Shown here piece after piece: positions 9,118-17,904 of a stretch of DNA of 64,000 nucleotides. Each line of letters starts with the position of its first letter. The stretch's first letter is position 1. The notes below the pieces were generated by a model. The model had not been told where the DNA came from. It saw nothing but the letters and a program-made list of their open reading frames with translations, and did no database searches. The position numbers and the translations under genes were made by a program. The DNA lies in assembly GCF_900116045.1 (NCBI RefSeq), contig NZ_LT630450.1:124001-188000 (forward strand). Direction: 5' to 3'. This DNA is from Desulfovibrio piger (GTDB lineage Bacteria; Desulfobacterota; Desulfovibrionia; Desulfovibrionales; Desulfovibrionaceae).

Positions 9118-10570
9118 GGTGGACATGGAGATACTGCACGAGACCCGGAGCCTGTGCCCTGTCTGCCTGCGGCGGCTGGATGCCCGGTATGTGCGGCGGG
9201 GGCAGAGCGTGCTGTTGGAGCGTACCTGCCCGGAGCACGGCACCTTTGCCGTGGCCGTCTGGCATGAACGGACGGAAGGGGGCGTCACGCCGCCGCGCTT
9301 CAACGGCTGGTCACGGCCCAAAACGCCGTCGTACCCGCGTGAGCCGCGTACGCCGGTGCGGCACGGCTGTCCCTATGACTGCGGCCTGTGTCCGGCCCAT
9401 GCCCAGCATACCTGCACGGGCCTGGTGGAAGTGACCCTGCGCTGCAACATGGCCTGTCCCGTCTGTTATGCGGCGGCCGGCGGCGCTGTGCCCGACGATC
9501 CTTCGCCGGAGACCGTGGCCTTCCAGCTGGACAGCCTGCGCCGGGCCTCGCCGGGCTGCAATGTCCAGCTTTCCGGCGGCGAGCCCACCGTGCGCGACGA
9601 TCTGCCCGCCCTCATCCGCATGGCCTGGGAACGGGGCTTCGGCCTGTTGCAGATCAACAGCAACGGCCTGCGCCTGGGCCTGGAAGCGGGCTACGCCCGG
9701 AAATTGCGCGAAGCCGGGCTGGATTCCGTCTATCTGCAATGGGACAGCCCCGATCTGGAGGGCTGTCTGCCCCTGCGGGGGGCCGTGGCCCTGCCGGGGG
9801 GGCTGGATCTGCTGGCGGTCAAACGCCGGGCCGTGGAACAGTGCACGGACGCCGGTCTGGGCGTGGTGCTGGTGGCCACCGTGGTCCGGGGCGTCAATGA
9901 TGACCGGCTGGGGGCCCTGCTGCGCCTGGCGCTGGAGCTGGGCCCCGGTGTACGCGGCCTGCATATCCAGCCCGTGGCCCGTTTCGGCCGCTATCCCGGA
10001 CGGCTGGAGGACGGACTCCGCTTCACCCTCAGCGATGTGATGGCCGCCCTGTGCCGTCAGGTCCCGCAGTGGCTGCGCATGGAGCACTTCCATCCGCCGG
10101 GCTGCGAGCATTCGCTCTGTTCCTTCAGTTCCCTGTATGCACGGGAAAAGGCGGCGGACGGCAGCCCCTCCCTGCGCTGGCTGCCTGATGCGGCCCGTTC
10201 CTGCTGCGGGCCTGCCGTGGACAAGGCGCCGATCCCGGCGGCTGAAGGGGCGCGCAAGTCCCGGCAGTTCGTGGCCAGCCACTGGCGCGGTGGCGACAGG
10301 CCCCGGGACGAGGACAGGGCGGCGCTGGCCGATGACTTCGGCCGCTTCCTGGCCCGTGCCGGGGCCGAACAGCGTTTCACCCTTTCCTGCATGGCCTTTC
10401 AGGACGCGCTCTCTCTGGACGAGGAGCGGGTGCGCGGCTGCTGCATCCATGTGGTGCGTCCCGACGGCCGCATGATCCCCTTCTGTCTCCACAACCTTAC
10501 GTCCACGGAAGGCCGGATGCTCTATCCCCAGCGTCTGGCCCGCGGGGAGACCGGTCATGACGGCATCTGA
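9110..10570 (+). CDS. radical SAM protein (TrsS-like)
   Basis: About 486 residues. A Cys-rich N-terminus (CPVC, then CPEHG, then CPYDCGLCPAH) precedes the radical SAM cluster motif CNMACPVC at about residue 111, followed by a GGEPT segment (about 155) typical of SAM binding. The arrangement resembles the tetraether-lipid-synthase-like branch of radical SAM enzymes, with extra Cys sites before the main cluster. Starts at 9110 or 9125 are both possible: the first overlaps the upstream stop by 8 nt, the second has a GAGGTGG just before it. It probably performs radical chemistry on a lipid- or cofactor-like substrate together with the neighbouring ligase and methyltransferase; no product is known to me. 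Confidence 0.8.
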   Translation: MPEVDMEILHETRSLCPVCLRRLDARYVRRGQSVLLERTCPEHGTFAVAVWHERTEGGVTPPRFNGWSRPKTPSYPREPRTPVRHGCPYDCGLCPAHAQHTCTGLVEVTLRCNMACPVCYAAAGGAVPDDPSPETVAFQLDSLRRASPGCNVQLSGGEPTVRDDLPALIRMAWERGFGLLQINSNGLRLGLEAGYARKLREAGLDSVYLQWDSPDLEGCLPLRGAVALPGGLDLLAVKRRAVEQCTDAGLGVVLVATVVRGVNDDRLGALLRLALELGPGVRGLHIQPVARFGRYPGRLEDGLRFTLSDVMAALCRQVPQWLRMEHFHPPGCEHSLCSFSSLYAREKAADGSPSLRWLPDAARSCCGPAVDKAPIPAAEGARKSRQFVASHWRGGDRPRDEDRAALADDFGRFLARAGAEQRFTLSCMAFQDALSLDEERVRGCCIHVVRPDGRMIPFCLHNLTSTEGRMLYPQRLARGETGHDGI

Positions 10571-11816
10571 CCCATGCCCCGCGGCGACGGTGCAGCGTAC
10601 GGCACAGGAGCCGCCGCTCCTGCCCCCGGCCGTCCGGCAGGCCCTGGAACGTCCCGGGCCTTTCGCCTTGGGCCTGGACGCCTGGCTGGCGGCGGAATGC
10701 GGCGCGACGCGCCCCGAAGGGCTGGCCGCCGCCGTGCGGGCCCGCCAGCTGGAACTGCTCAATGCCGATCTTTGCCATATGGCGACGCACAGTCCCCTGT
10801 ACCGGCAACGCCTGACCGGGGCCGGGCGCTGGTCCGCGGCGGGCCTTCGTCCGCTGCGCGATCTTGCCGAGCTGGCGGAGCTGCCGTTCACCACGGCCGA
10901 CGACCTGCGCCCCGGCGAGGCCCTGCTCTGTGTCTCGCGCGACGAGGTGGCGCGCATGGTCACGGTGAGCACCTCCGGCAGTACGGGCGCGCCCAAGCGG
11001 CTGGCCTTCAGCGATGCCGAGCTGGCGCGCACGCGGGATTTCTTTGCCGTGGGCATGGCCCAGATGGTCACGGCAGGGCAGCTCGTGGCCGTGCTGCTGC
11101 CGGGCGCCCACCGTCCACGGGGCATCACTGACCTGCTGGCCGGGAGCCTGGCGCCGCAGGGCGTGCGCGTGACGGCCCGCATGGAACTGGCCGACCTGCT
11201 GCTGTGTGCGCCGGAACAGGCCCCGGAAGGGGCGGCGCTCCGCTTGGAGGCTGTCCGCACGGCCTGGCAGGCCCTTGCCTCCACGGCACCCGCCGGTCTG
11301 GCGCTCGTGCTGCTGCCCCGCCAGATGGGATGCCTGTGGCGGGCCTTCCCCCAGACACCGCCGGGCCTGTGCGCCGCCCTGTGCGCCGCCGACTGGCTGG
11401 ATCCCGGACTGCGCCGTCAGGTGGAACAGAGCTGGGACTGCCCCGTGCTGGATCATTACGGTTCCACGGAGAGCGCCTTTGCCGGGGCCGTGCAGTGCCG
11501 CTGCCGTGAAGGGCGGCATGTGCGGGCCCTGGACTTGCTGCTGGAGATAGTCCATCCTGTGACGGGCGAGGTCCTGCCTGCGGGCGAGACCGGGGAGCTG
11601 GTCATCACCACGTTGCAGCGGCGGGCCATGCCCTTGTTGCGCTACCGCACGGGCGACATGGCCAGCCTGCTGGACGGGCCCTGTGCCTGCGGCAGCCCGT
11701 TGCCGCGCCTGGGGCCGGTGCTGGGGCGCATCGAGTGCGATGGACGGGATTTTCGGGTGACGCACCCCCGCAAGGGCGGGAGCGAGGAGAGGAGGCCATG
11801 CGCCATTACGCTTTGA
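10557..11816 (+). CDS. AMP-dependent CoA ligase-like protein (PaaK-like, DVU_1553 type)
   Basis: 419 residues with adenylate-forming enzyme motifs in order: the P-loop-like TVSTSGSTGAPKRL (about 140-153), YGSTE (about 301) and LRYRTGDM (about 361). It is most like phenylacetate-CoA ligase but shorter than typical family members (about 430-450). It overlaps the radical SAM gene by 14 nt and the next gene by 19 nt. Expected chemistry is activation of a carboxylate as an acyl-adenylate; the acid and the acceptor are unknown. Confidence 0.8.
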   Translation: MTASDPCPAATVQRTAQEPPLLPPAVRQALERPGPFALGLDAWLAAECGATRPEGLAAAVRARQLELLNADLCHMATHSPLYRQRLTGAGRWSAAGLRPLRDLAELAELPFTTADDLRPGEALLCVSRDEVARMVTVSTSGSTGAPKRLAFSDAELARTRDFFAVGMAQMVTAGQLVAVLLPGAHRPRGITDLLAGSLAPQGVRVTARMELADLLLCAPEQAPEGAALRLEAVRTAWQALASTAPAGLALVLLPRQMGCLWRAFPQTPPGLCAALCAADWLDPGLRRQVEQSWDCPVLDHYGSTESAFAGAVQCRCREGRHVRALDLLLEIVHPVTGEVLPAGETGELVITTLQRRAMPLLRYRTGDMASLLDGPCACGSPLPRLGPVLGRIECDGRDFRVTHPRKGGSEERRPCAITL

Positions 11817-13036
11817 TACTGGCTGCCGGTGCGGCGTCCCGCATGGGGCGGTGCAAGGCCCTGCTGCCGCTGCCCTTCCCCGACGGGGAGTGCTGCGCTC
11901 TGGAGCGTCTGGCCCGGATGTACGCGTTTTGCGGGCGGCGCTTCGTGGTCACCGGGCACCATGCGGGCCTGCTGGAGCCGGTGGCGCCCGGCTGGGGACT
12001 GCGCGCGGTCCGTAACCCGCGCCCGGAAGACGGCATGTTCTCGTCCCTCTGCAGGGGGCTCCATGCCGTGCTGGAACAGGCCCGGGCGGATGGCGTGGGG
12101 CCGGAGCAGGGCGGCGTGTTCGTCCATCCTGTGGACGTGCCCCTGACCCGGAGCCTGACCCTGCTGGCCCTGCTGCGGGCCGCGGACGTCCTGCCGGGCA
12201 CGGCCCTGCAGGCGGCGTTCTGCGGCGAGCCGGGCCATCCCGTGTTCCTTCCCCTTTCCCTCGTGCCCGCCATCCTTGCCCATGACGGCCATGACGGCCT
12301 GCGCGGCGCGCTGGCGGCCGTTCCCTGCCGTCAGGCAGCGGTGGCCGATGCCGCCATGCTGCCGGATATGGACACCCCCGAACAGTATGCGACCTTGCAG
12401 CGCATGGCCGCCTGCCACGATGCCCTGACACGGGACGAGGCCGAGGGCCTGCTGCTCCAGGCCGGTGTGCCGGAGCGGGGCCTGCGCCATGCGCTGGCCG
12501 TGGGCCGGGTGGCGGAAGCCCTGTGCGCGGCCCTGGCGGAGGCCCGGGGAGAGGAGGCCCCCGTGGAGACGGCTTTGGCGCTGGCCTCCGGGCTGACGCA
12601 CGATATCTGCAAGGGCATGCACGGGCATGAGGCCGCCGGCGGGCGGCTGCTGTCCCGTCTCGGGCTGGCCCGCATGGCCGCCATCGTGGCGGCCCACCGG
12701 GATCAGAGCGTCCCGGCGGAAAAGAGGCTGGGCGCGCACGAGCTGGTCTATCTGGCGGACAAATACTGCCGGGGCGGCATCTGGGTGCCGGTGGCCCAGC
12801 GTTTTGCCCAGAAACTGGAGGAATTCGGCGACGATCCGGGAGCGCGGGCCGGTATCGAAGGGCGGCGCGACCGGGCCCTGGCCCTGGAACGGCGACTGGC
12901 CGCCGAGCTGGGCCGTGACCCCGCGCGGCTGGCGCGGGAAGCCCTGGCTGCGGCGGACATCGACACGCGCGCGCATATGCTGGATGCCCGGCGCGCCCTC
13001 TGGACGCCGCTGTGCCCCCTGATAGGGGAGGTCTAG
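11798..13036 (+). CDS. MobA-like nucleotidyltransferase fused to an HD domain (DVU_1551 type)
   Basis: 412 residues. The N-terminal half has the nucleotidyltransferase signature LAAGAASRMGRCKALLPL (about 6-23) and a VHPVDVPL metal/substrate site (about 108), as in the MobA/MocA family that builds molybdopterin dinucleotide cofactors. The C-terminal half has HD-domain features (GLTHDICKGMHGHEAAG, about 266-282). Mop-type enzymes need the cytosine dinucleotide cofactor, so a MocA-like CTP transferase role is a reasonable inference. ATG 11798 is chosen for its GAGGAGAGGAGG ribosome site. Confidence 0.8.
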   Translation: MRHYALILAAGAASRMGRCKALLPLPFPDGECCALERLARMYAFCGRRFVVTGHHAGLLEPVAPGWGLRAVRNPRPEDGMFSSLCRGLHAVLEQARADGVGPEQGGVFVHPVDVPLTRSLTLLALLRAADVLPGTALQAAFCGEPGHPVFLPLSLVPAILAHDGHDGLRGALAAVPCRQAAVADAAMLPDMDTPEQYATLQRMAACHDALTRDEAEGLLLQAGVPERGLRHALAVGRVAEALCAALAEARGEEAPVETALALASGLTHDICKGMHGHEAAGGRLLSRLGLARMAAIVAAHRDQSVPAEKRLGAHELVYLADKYCRGGIWVPVAQRFAQKLEEFGDDPGARAGIEGRRDRALALERRLAAELGRDPARLAREALAAADIDTRAHMLDARRALWTPLCPLIGEV

Positions 13037-13037
13037 C

Positions 13038-13769
13038 ATGGCAGGGCTTTGGCTGTTGCGGCACGGTGCTTTGCCGCCCAATCCGGAACGGCGTTTCGTG
13101 GGCGCGCGTGACATCGCCCTGACCGATGCGGGACGGGAGCAGATACGGCGGGCTGCCCGGGCCCTGCTGGCGGATTGCCGCACGGAAGGCGGACTGCCGA
13201 CGCTTGTGACCTCAGCCACGGGGCAGGGCGGCCATGCGGAGGGGGCGATCGCAGGAGCGCCGGAGAAAGGGGCGCCGGCAGAAGGAAATATCGGCCGCTC
13301 TGGTCCCTGTTTGCCGCAGCATATCATCTGTTCGGATCTGGGGCGCTGCCGGGAAAGCGCGCGGCTGGTGCAGGAAGTCTTCCAAGCCCGGGGCCATGCC
13401 ATAGACATTGTCCCCGATGCGGGGCTGCGCGAGATATCGCTGGGGCTGTGGGAAGGCCTGACCGTGGCCGAAGTGGAGGCCCGCTGGCCGGGCGGCCACG
13501 CGGCACGGGGGGCGGACATGGCGGGCTTCGCGCCGCCGCAGGGAGAGAGCTTTGCCGCCGTGCAGGCCCGCGCCGTGGCCTGTGTGGCCCGCTGGCAGGC
13601 CCGTTATCCTGGCGACTGTTTGCTGCTGGTCAGCCACGCGGGCGTGCTGCGCACCCTGCTGTGCCACTGGCTGGCCCTGCCGCTGGCCGCAGTGATGCGC
13701 ATCCCCCAGCACTATGCCTGCCGGGTCTGGCTGCCGGGGCAGGAGTTTTGGGAGGAAGGCCCCCGTTAG
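13038..13769 (+). CDS. histidine phosphatase family protein
   Basis: 243 residues. The RHG motif (LLRHGAL, residues 6-12) is the nucleophile site; a later catalytic glutamate region is REISLGLWEG (about 134), and a second histidine lies in LLVSHAGVL (about 196). These match phosphoglycerate-mutase-like phosphatases such as alpha-ribazole phosphatase. Around residues 60-95 there is a Gly/Ala-rich insertion not usual in the family. It follows the nucleotidyltransferase by one base and probably dephosphorylates a pathway intermediate. No terminator is obvious before the convergent regulator gene. Confidence 0.8.
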   Translation: MAGLWLLRHGALPPNPERRFVGARDIALTDAGREQIRRAARALLADCRTEGGLPTLVTSATGQGGHAEGAIAGAPEKGAPAEGNIGRSGPCLPQHIICSDLGRCRESARLVQEVFQARGHAIDIVPDAGLREISLGLWEGLTVAEVEARWPGGHAARGADMAGFAPPQGESFAAVQARAVACVARWQARYPGDCLLLVSHAGVLRTLLCHWLALPLAAVMRIPQHYACRVWLPGQEFWEEGPR

Positions 13770-13853
13770 CGGGCCCGGAAGGGGTTCCCCTCCCGGCCTC
13801 CATCTTCCAGGGCGCTCCGGTCAGGGAGATGGCAGGGAAGGCCCGTCCCGGTC

Positions 13854-14960
13854 CTAATCCAGGGTCAGGATGACGGACAGGGCCTTGAAGATGACCCAGA
13901 CGCTGCTGCCCACCGGCGGGATGGGGCTTTCACCGCGCACATGCAGGGCGCAGGCCTGGCTGCCGTCAGGCAGGTTGACCAGGATCTCGGCCAGCATCTC
14001 GTCCTGGCGCACGCGTTCCACCGTGCCCCGGAAGCAGTTGCGTGTGGCCACGGGGGGCTTGTCCTGGCCCTGGTCGGGCTCGATGATGATCCAGGGGGCC
14101 TTGATGCTGGCGGTGATGAGCATGTCCCTGGAAAGCCCCAGGCTTTTGCAGCTTTCATCCGTGATCATGGCCGTGACGCGCAGGCCGCCGGCCGTGCACA
14201 GGACCACGGTGACGATGATGCCCGAAGCCCGCAGGTGCTCGATGCGGCCGTGGAAGACATTGCGGGCGCTGGTGCGCAGGCCGCTGGTACGCTGGATGTG
14301 CTCGCGCAGCAGGGTCTGCGCTGCCTTGAGGTTGTAGCGGATGCTGCCGGACTGCTGGCGCCGGTTGCGCCCGGCGAACATGTCGGCCACGGGGGAGGGA
14401 AGGCCCTGGCGGAGCAGCTCGAGGATGCGGCTCTGGCGCAGGCTGCGGGCGCTGAGCAGGCCCGCGGGCAGGCCGCAGGCGCTGCCGCACTGCTGCAGGC
14501 TGCGGCGCACATAGCTGGCATCACAACGGAGCAGGGGACCGCTGGGCGCGAACAGGGCGGGGTCTTCCATCATCTGGCGCAGGCGGCGGCAATGGGTGGC
14601 GGGCAGGGGGACCTGCCGGGCCTGTTCGCCCTGGATGTGGATGAGGCCGGTGCCCCAGTCCAGGTGCTTCAGTTCCAGGGCGAGGGCTTCCACCAGGCGC
14701 AGGCCGCCGTAGCGCAAAAGCATGAAGATGCACCACAGACGGGCGTGGGCCCGGCGCGCCCGCATGCTGGACGATTCGGCGTACTGCTGCCAGTACCAGG
14801 ATTCGGCGGCCAGCAGTTCCTGGTCGCTCAGCCCCTTCTCGTCACGCAGCAGGCTGGCATTGTCCTGGCGCATGAGCTTCTGCTGCAGCCACTTCCTGTC
14901 TTCCGTCTCAAGACTGTGCAGTAACGTACTGAGTTTTTCACGTTTTTGCGCGGAAACCAT
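13854..14960 (-). CDS. tunR: TunR-type tungstate/molybdate-responsive regulator: dead tyrosine recombinase plus molbindin domains
   Basis: 368 residues. Residues 1-230 resemble a XerC/XerD tyrosine recombinase: the first catalytic Arg is kept in RYGGLRLVEAL (about 107), but the box-II HxLRH is replaced by ARSLRQS and the GHS box by GRN, so it should bind DNA without recombining it. Residues 235-368 form two Mop/TOBE oxyanion-binding repeats (SARNVFHGRIEHL and ATRNCFRGTVERV). This architecture is the TunR family described in sulfate reducers, which activates modABC or represses TSUP transporters. It is divergent from modABC, 153 bp away, which fits the activator class. Confidence 0.85.
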   Translation of the reverse strand: MVSAQKREKLSTLLHSLETEDRKWLQQKLMRQDNASLLRDEKGLSDQELLAAESWYWQQYAESSSMRARRAHARLWCIFMLLRYGGLRLVEALALELKHLDWGTGLIHIQGEQARQVPLPATHCRRLRQMMEDPALFAPSGPLLRCDASYVRRSLQQCGSACGLPAGLLSARSLRQSRILELLRQGLPSPVADMFAGRNRRQQSGSIRYNLKAAQTLLREHIQRTSGLRTSARNVFHGRIEHLRASGIIVTVVLCTAGGLRVTAMITDESCKSLGLSRDMLITASIKAPWIIIEPDQGQDKPPVATRNCFRGTVERVRQDEMLAEILVNLPDGSQACALHVRGESPIPPVGSSVWVIFKALSVILTLD

Positions 14961-14989
14961 AAAAACCCTCCCTGAAGCATACCTAAAAT

Positions 14990-15016
14990 AACTTGGATCA
15001 TAAGATGTTACAAGTT
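14990..15016. promoter_or_regulatory. inverted repeat, candidate TunR operator in the tunR-modA gap
   Basis: AACTTG (14990-14995) and CAAGTT (15011-15016) form a 6-bp inverted repeat separated by 15 bp, resembling the spaced arms of Xer-type sites. It lies between the two divergent starts. The assignment rests on position and symmetry only. Confidence 0.35.
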
Positions 15017-15113
15017 GTCGCGCTTTTTGTGTAATCCGTGTCTGCCTTGTCCTGCCCCAGCAGGCGCGTAAAGTGCATCATGACAAGAACATAAAAAAGC
15101 CAAGGAGGCTTGT

Positions 15114-15896
15114 ATGTTGTTCGAACGAGTGCTTTCCGCCTGTAGCAAAAGCGTGTCCCTGGCCGTGGCCGCCCTTGTCCTGGCCTTCAGCTGCGGGCAG
15201 GCCGTGACGGCGTCCGCCGGGGAGATGACCGTTTCCGCGGCGGCCAGCCTGACCAATGCCTTCGCGGAGCTCAAGACCGCTTTTGAAAAATCCCATCAGG
15301 GCCTGACCGTGCACACCAATTTTGCCGCTTCCAATCCGCTGCTCAAGCAGATGCAGGAAGGGGCGCCCGTGGACGTGTTCGCCTCCGCCGACCAGGAGAC
15401 CATGGACAAGGCCCAGAAAGCCCGGCTCATCAAGCCGGAAAGCCGCAGGAATTTCGTCAGCAACACGGTGGTCCTCATCGTGCCCGCCCAGGGCAAGAAG
15501 TTCGACAGCCTCGCCGATCTCACAAAGGCCCGGCGTATCGCCGTGGGTTCGCCCGAAAGCGTGCCGGTGGGCCGCTATACGCGTGACGCCCTGAAGAGCG
15601 CCGGCCTCTGGGAGACCCTCCAGCCCTCCTTCATCTACGGCAACAGCGTGCGGCAGGTCCTGGATTACGTGGCCCGTGGTGAAGTCGATGCCGGCATCGT
15701 CTACGCCACCGATGCCAGGCAGCGCGCCGACAAGGTCGATGTCTGCCTGACGCTCACGGGCCACAAGCCTGTCACCTATCCCATTGCCGTAGCCACCACC
15801 GGCAGCAATGCTGCCATGGGCCAGGCGTTCGTGGATTTCGCCCTTTCTCCCGAAGGACAGGCGATCCTGGCCCGTTACGGCTTCTCCAGGCCGTAG
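15114..15896 (+). CDS. modA: molybdate/tungstate ABC transporter, periplasmic binding protein
   Basis: 260 residues with a signal peptide (about 1-36, cleavage near ASAGE) followed by the ModA signature MTVSAAASLTNAFAEL, NFAASNPLLKQM and PVDVFASADQETMD. The protein captures molybdate or tungstate in the periplasm. It begins 7 nt after a strong AAGGAGG ribosome site. It is the first gene of modABC, divergent from tunR, which presumably controls it. Selectivity between Mo and W cannot be judged from sequence. Confidence 0.93.
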   Translation: MLFERVLSACSKSVSLAVAALVLAFSCGQAVTASAGEMTVSAAASLTNAFAELKTAFEKSHQGLTVHTNFAASNPLLKQMQEGAPVDVFASADQETMDKAQKARLIKPESRRNFVSNTVVLIVPAQGKKFDSLADLTKARRIAVGSPESVPVGRYTRDALKSAGLWETLQPSFIYGNSVRQVLDYVARGEVDAGIVYATDARQRADKVDVCLTLTGHKPVTYPIAVATTGSNAAMGQAFVDFALSPEGQAILARYGFSRP

Positions 15897-16093
15897 ATTC
15901 CGATGGCGGCGTCGCGGGCGCCGCCGTCCTGTTCCCTCCGGGCCCGGACATGTCCCGACTCCTGCATGTCCGGGCCCGGCACGTTGCGCTGCATGTCTCC
16001 GGTCCGGCGGTGCCGCCTGCGGCCGGAGCTCGGGTTGCTTCTGCCTGCCGGCGGCCGGTCCTGGCTCTCCCGGCATCGTTTCCCGGATACCGC

Positions 16094-16783
16094 ATGGAAT
16101 ACCTTGTCCCTACCGATCTTGTGCGGCCGCTCCTGCTTTCCCTGCGGGTGGCGGGCATCGCGACCGCGCTCTCCTTTCTGGCCGCGCTCTTCGTGGCCTG
16201 GCGTCTGGCCCGGCGCCGCGGTCCCCTGCCGGCCCTGCTGGATGCCCTGTGCACCCTGCCCCTTGTCCTGCCGCCCACGGTGCTGGGCTATTACCTGATC
16301 CTCGTCGTGGGCCGCAACGGCCTGCTGGGCCCGGCCTTGCGGGATCTTGGCCTGCAGCTCATCTTTTCCTGGCAGGGGGCGGTGGTGGCCGCCACCGTGG
16401 TGGTCTTCCCGCTGCTCTACAAATCCGCCCGGGCGGCCCTGGAACAGGTGGACCCGCATCTGGAGAACGCCGCACGCACCCTGGGCGCCTCGGAGCTGCG
16501 CATCCTGCTGACCGTTTCGCTGCCGCTGGCCTGGAAGGGCATCTTTGCCGGGCTCATGCTGGCCTTTGCCCGCGGCATGGGCGAGTTCGGCGCCACCCTG
16601 ATGGTGGCGGGCAACATCCCCGGCAAGACGCAGACTCTGGCCCTGGCCATCTACGATGCTTTCCAGGCGGGCAACGACGCCCTGGCGACCCTGCTGGTGC
16701 TGGTGACCTCCGGGCTGTGCGTGATGCTGCTCATGGCCGCCGAAGTGCTGGTCAAATACAAAAGAAGGCGGCGCAGCGCATGA
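16094..16783 (+). CDS. modB: molybdate ABC transporter permease
   Basis: 229 residues, about five membrane segments, starting LLLSLRVAGIATALSFLAAL. The ABC-permease EAA loop is NAARTLGASELRILLTVSLPLAW (about 137-159) and the conserved LAFARGMGEFGATLMVAGNIPG segment of ModB follows. I chose ATG 16094 because it gives the usual ModB N-terminus; the frame stays open further upstream but that part has no membrane character. The stop overlaps the start of modC as ATGA. Confidence 0.92.
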   Translation: MEYLVPTDLVRPLLLSLRVAGIATALSFLAALFVAWRLARRRGPLPALLDALCTLPLVLPPTVLGYYLILVVGRNGLLGPALRDLGLQLIFSWQGAVVAATVVVFPLLYKSARAALEQVDPHLENAARTLGASELRILLTVSLPLAWKGIFAGLMLAFARGMGEFGATLMVAGNIPGKTQTLALAIYDAFQAGNDALATLLVLVTSGLCVMLLMAAEVLVKYKRRRRSA

Positions 16784-17556
16784 TCTCTCTGGATATCACA
16801 AAATCGTTCGATGATCCCGGCCGGGCGGCCCCCTTCCATCTGGGCATCCATCTGGAGATGCCGGAAGACAGCCGTACCCTTGTCCTGTTCGGTGCCTCCG
16901 GTTCGGGCAAGACCCTGACCCTGCATTGCCTTGCCGGTCTGGTGCGGCCCGATGCCGGGCGCATCGTGGTGGACGGGAACGTCCTCTATGACGGTGGGCA
17001 GGGCATCTGTGTGCCTGCCCGGCGGAGGCGCATCGGCTACATGTTCCAGGATTACGCCCTGTTCCCGCATCTGAGCGTGCTGCACAACGTGGCCTATGCC
17101 GGGACAGGGCTGCTGCCCTGGCGCCTGACCAGGGAGCAGCGCGCCTGGGCCATGGATCTGCTGGAGCGCCTGGGCATCGCCCATCTGGCCCGCCTGTATC
17201 CCGGCAACCTTTCCGGCGGGCAGAAGCAGCGTGTGGCGCTGGCACGGGCCCTGGGCACGCGTCCGTCGCTCCTTTTGCTGGACGAGCCCTTTTCCGCGCT
17301 CGATCCCCTGCTGCGCGAGCGCCTGCGCGGCGAGATACAGGAGATCCTTGCCGCGTTCGCCATCCCGGCCGTCATCATCAGCCATGACCCGGAAGACGTG
17401 GACGCCTTTGCCGGGACCCTGGTCACCTATCACCGTGGCCGGGCCCGCATGATACCGGACTATGCCTCCCTGCGCCGGGCCTACGCATCGGCGGGCGACT
17501 GCCTGCGTCATCTGCAGCAGATGCAGGCGGAGAGCGCCCGGGAAGCGGGCCGGTAG
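16780..17556 (+). CDS. modC: molybdate ABC transporter ATP-binding protein, short form
   Basis: 258 residues. Walker A GASGSGKT (about 35-42), Q-loop MFQDYALFPH, ABC signature LSGGQKQR (about 144), Walker B LLLLDEPFSALD and the switch His in ISHD are all present. Escherichia coli ModC is about 350 residues because of a C-terminal TOBE/molbindin domain; here that domain is absent, so oxyanion sensing is left to the TunR protein encoded alongside. Translationally coupled to modB by ATGA. Confidence 0.92.
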   Translation: MISLDITKSFDDPGRAAPFHLGIHLEMPEDSRTLVLFGASGSGKTLTLHCLAGLVRPDAGRIVVDGNVLYDGGQGICVPARRRRIGYMFQDYALFPHLSVLHNVAYAGTGLLPWRLTREQRAWAMDLLERLGIAHLARLYPGNLSGGQKQRVALARALGTRPSLLLLDEPFSALDPLLRERLRGEIQEILAAFAIPAVIISHDPEDVDAFAGTLVTYHRGRARMIPDYASLRRAYASAGDCLRHLQQMQAESAREAGR

Positions 17557-17702
17557 GGCGCAGGCCCGGGCCCCGCCGCACGGCGCAGACAGGATTGCCG
17601 CCCGCGTCCCATGCGTTCCCGGGCCCCTCTGGTATCGGGCAGGCGTGTCCGTACATGTCCTGTGCTGCCTGCCGTCCTTCTGGACGGGCGGGCCCGGCCG
17701 AG

Positions 17703-17726
17703 AGCCTCCTTCGGGAGGCTTTTCTG
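17703..17726 (+). terminator. rho-independent terminator of modABC
   Basis: AGCCTCC-TTCG-GGAGGCT is a stable tetraloop hairpin followed by TTTTCTGTT. It lies in the 348-nt gap 17557-17904, in which I see no other gene; the last ~70 nt of the gap are AT-richer and probably hold the promoter of the next gene. Confidence 0.85.
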
Positions 17727-17904
17727 TTGCAGTTCCGCACCCTTGGCAATGCCGGAGGATGCGCCGCTGCATCATGTGAAGGACGCGCGGGAGGATTTTT
17801 GCAATCCTGTGGCATGGTTTGCCGAAGGTACGGATTTTGCTTGTCATTGGCGGCAGATTTCTTTTGAATAGCCGCGGCGCCATGTCCGGCGCGGGGAGGA
17901 AAGG

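Noticed and set aside
9110-10570. Selenocysteine in the radical SAM protein
   Set aside because: The reading frame is continuous with no internal TGA, so this member uses cysteine.
5084-13519. Several 400-660-codon minus-strand frames across the Mop cluster
   Set aside because: They mirror real + strand genes, have skewed Arg/Pro/Gly/Gln composition and no family features.
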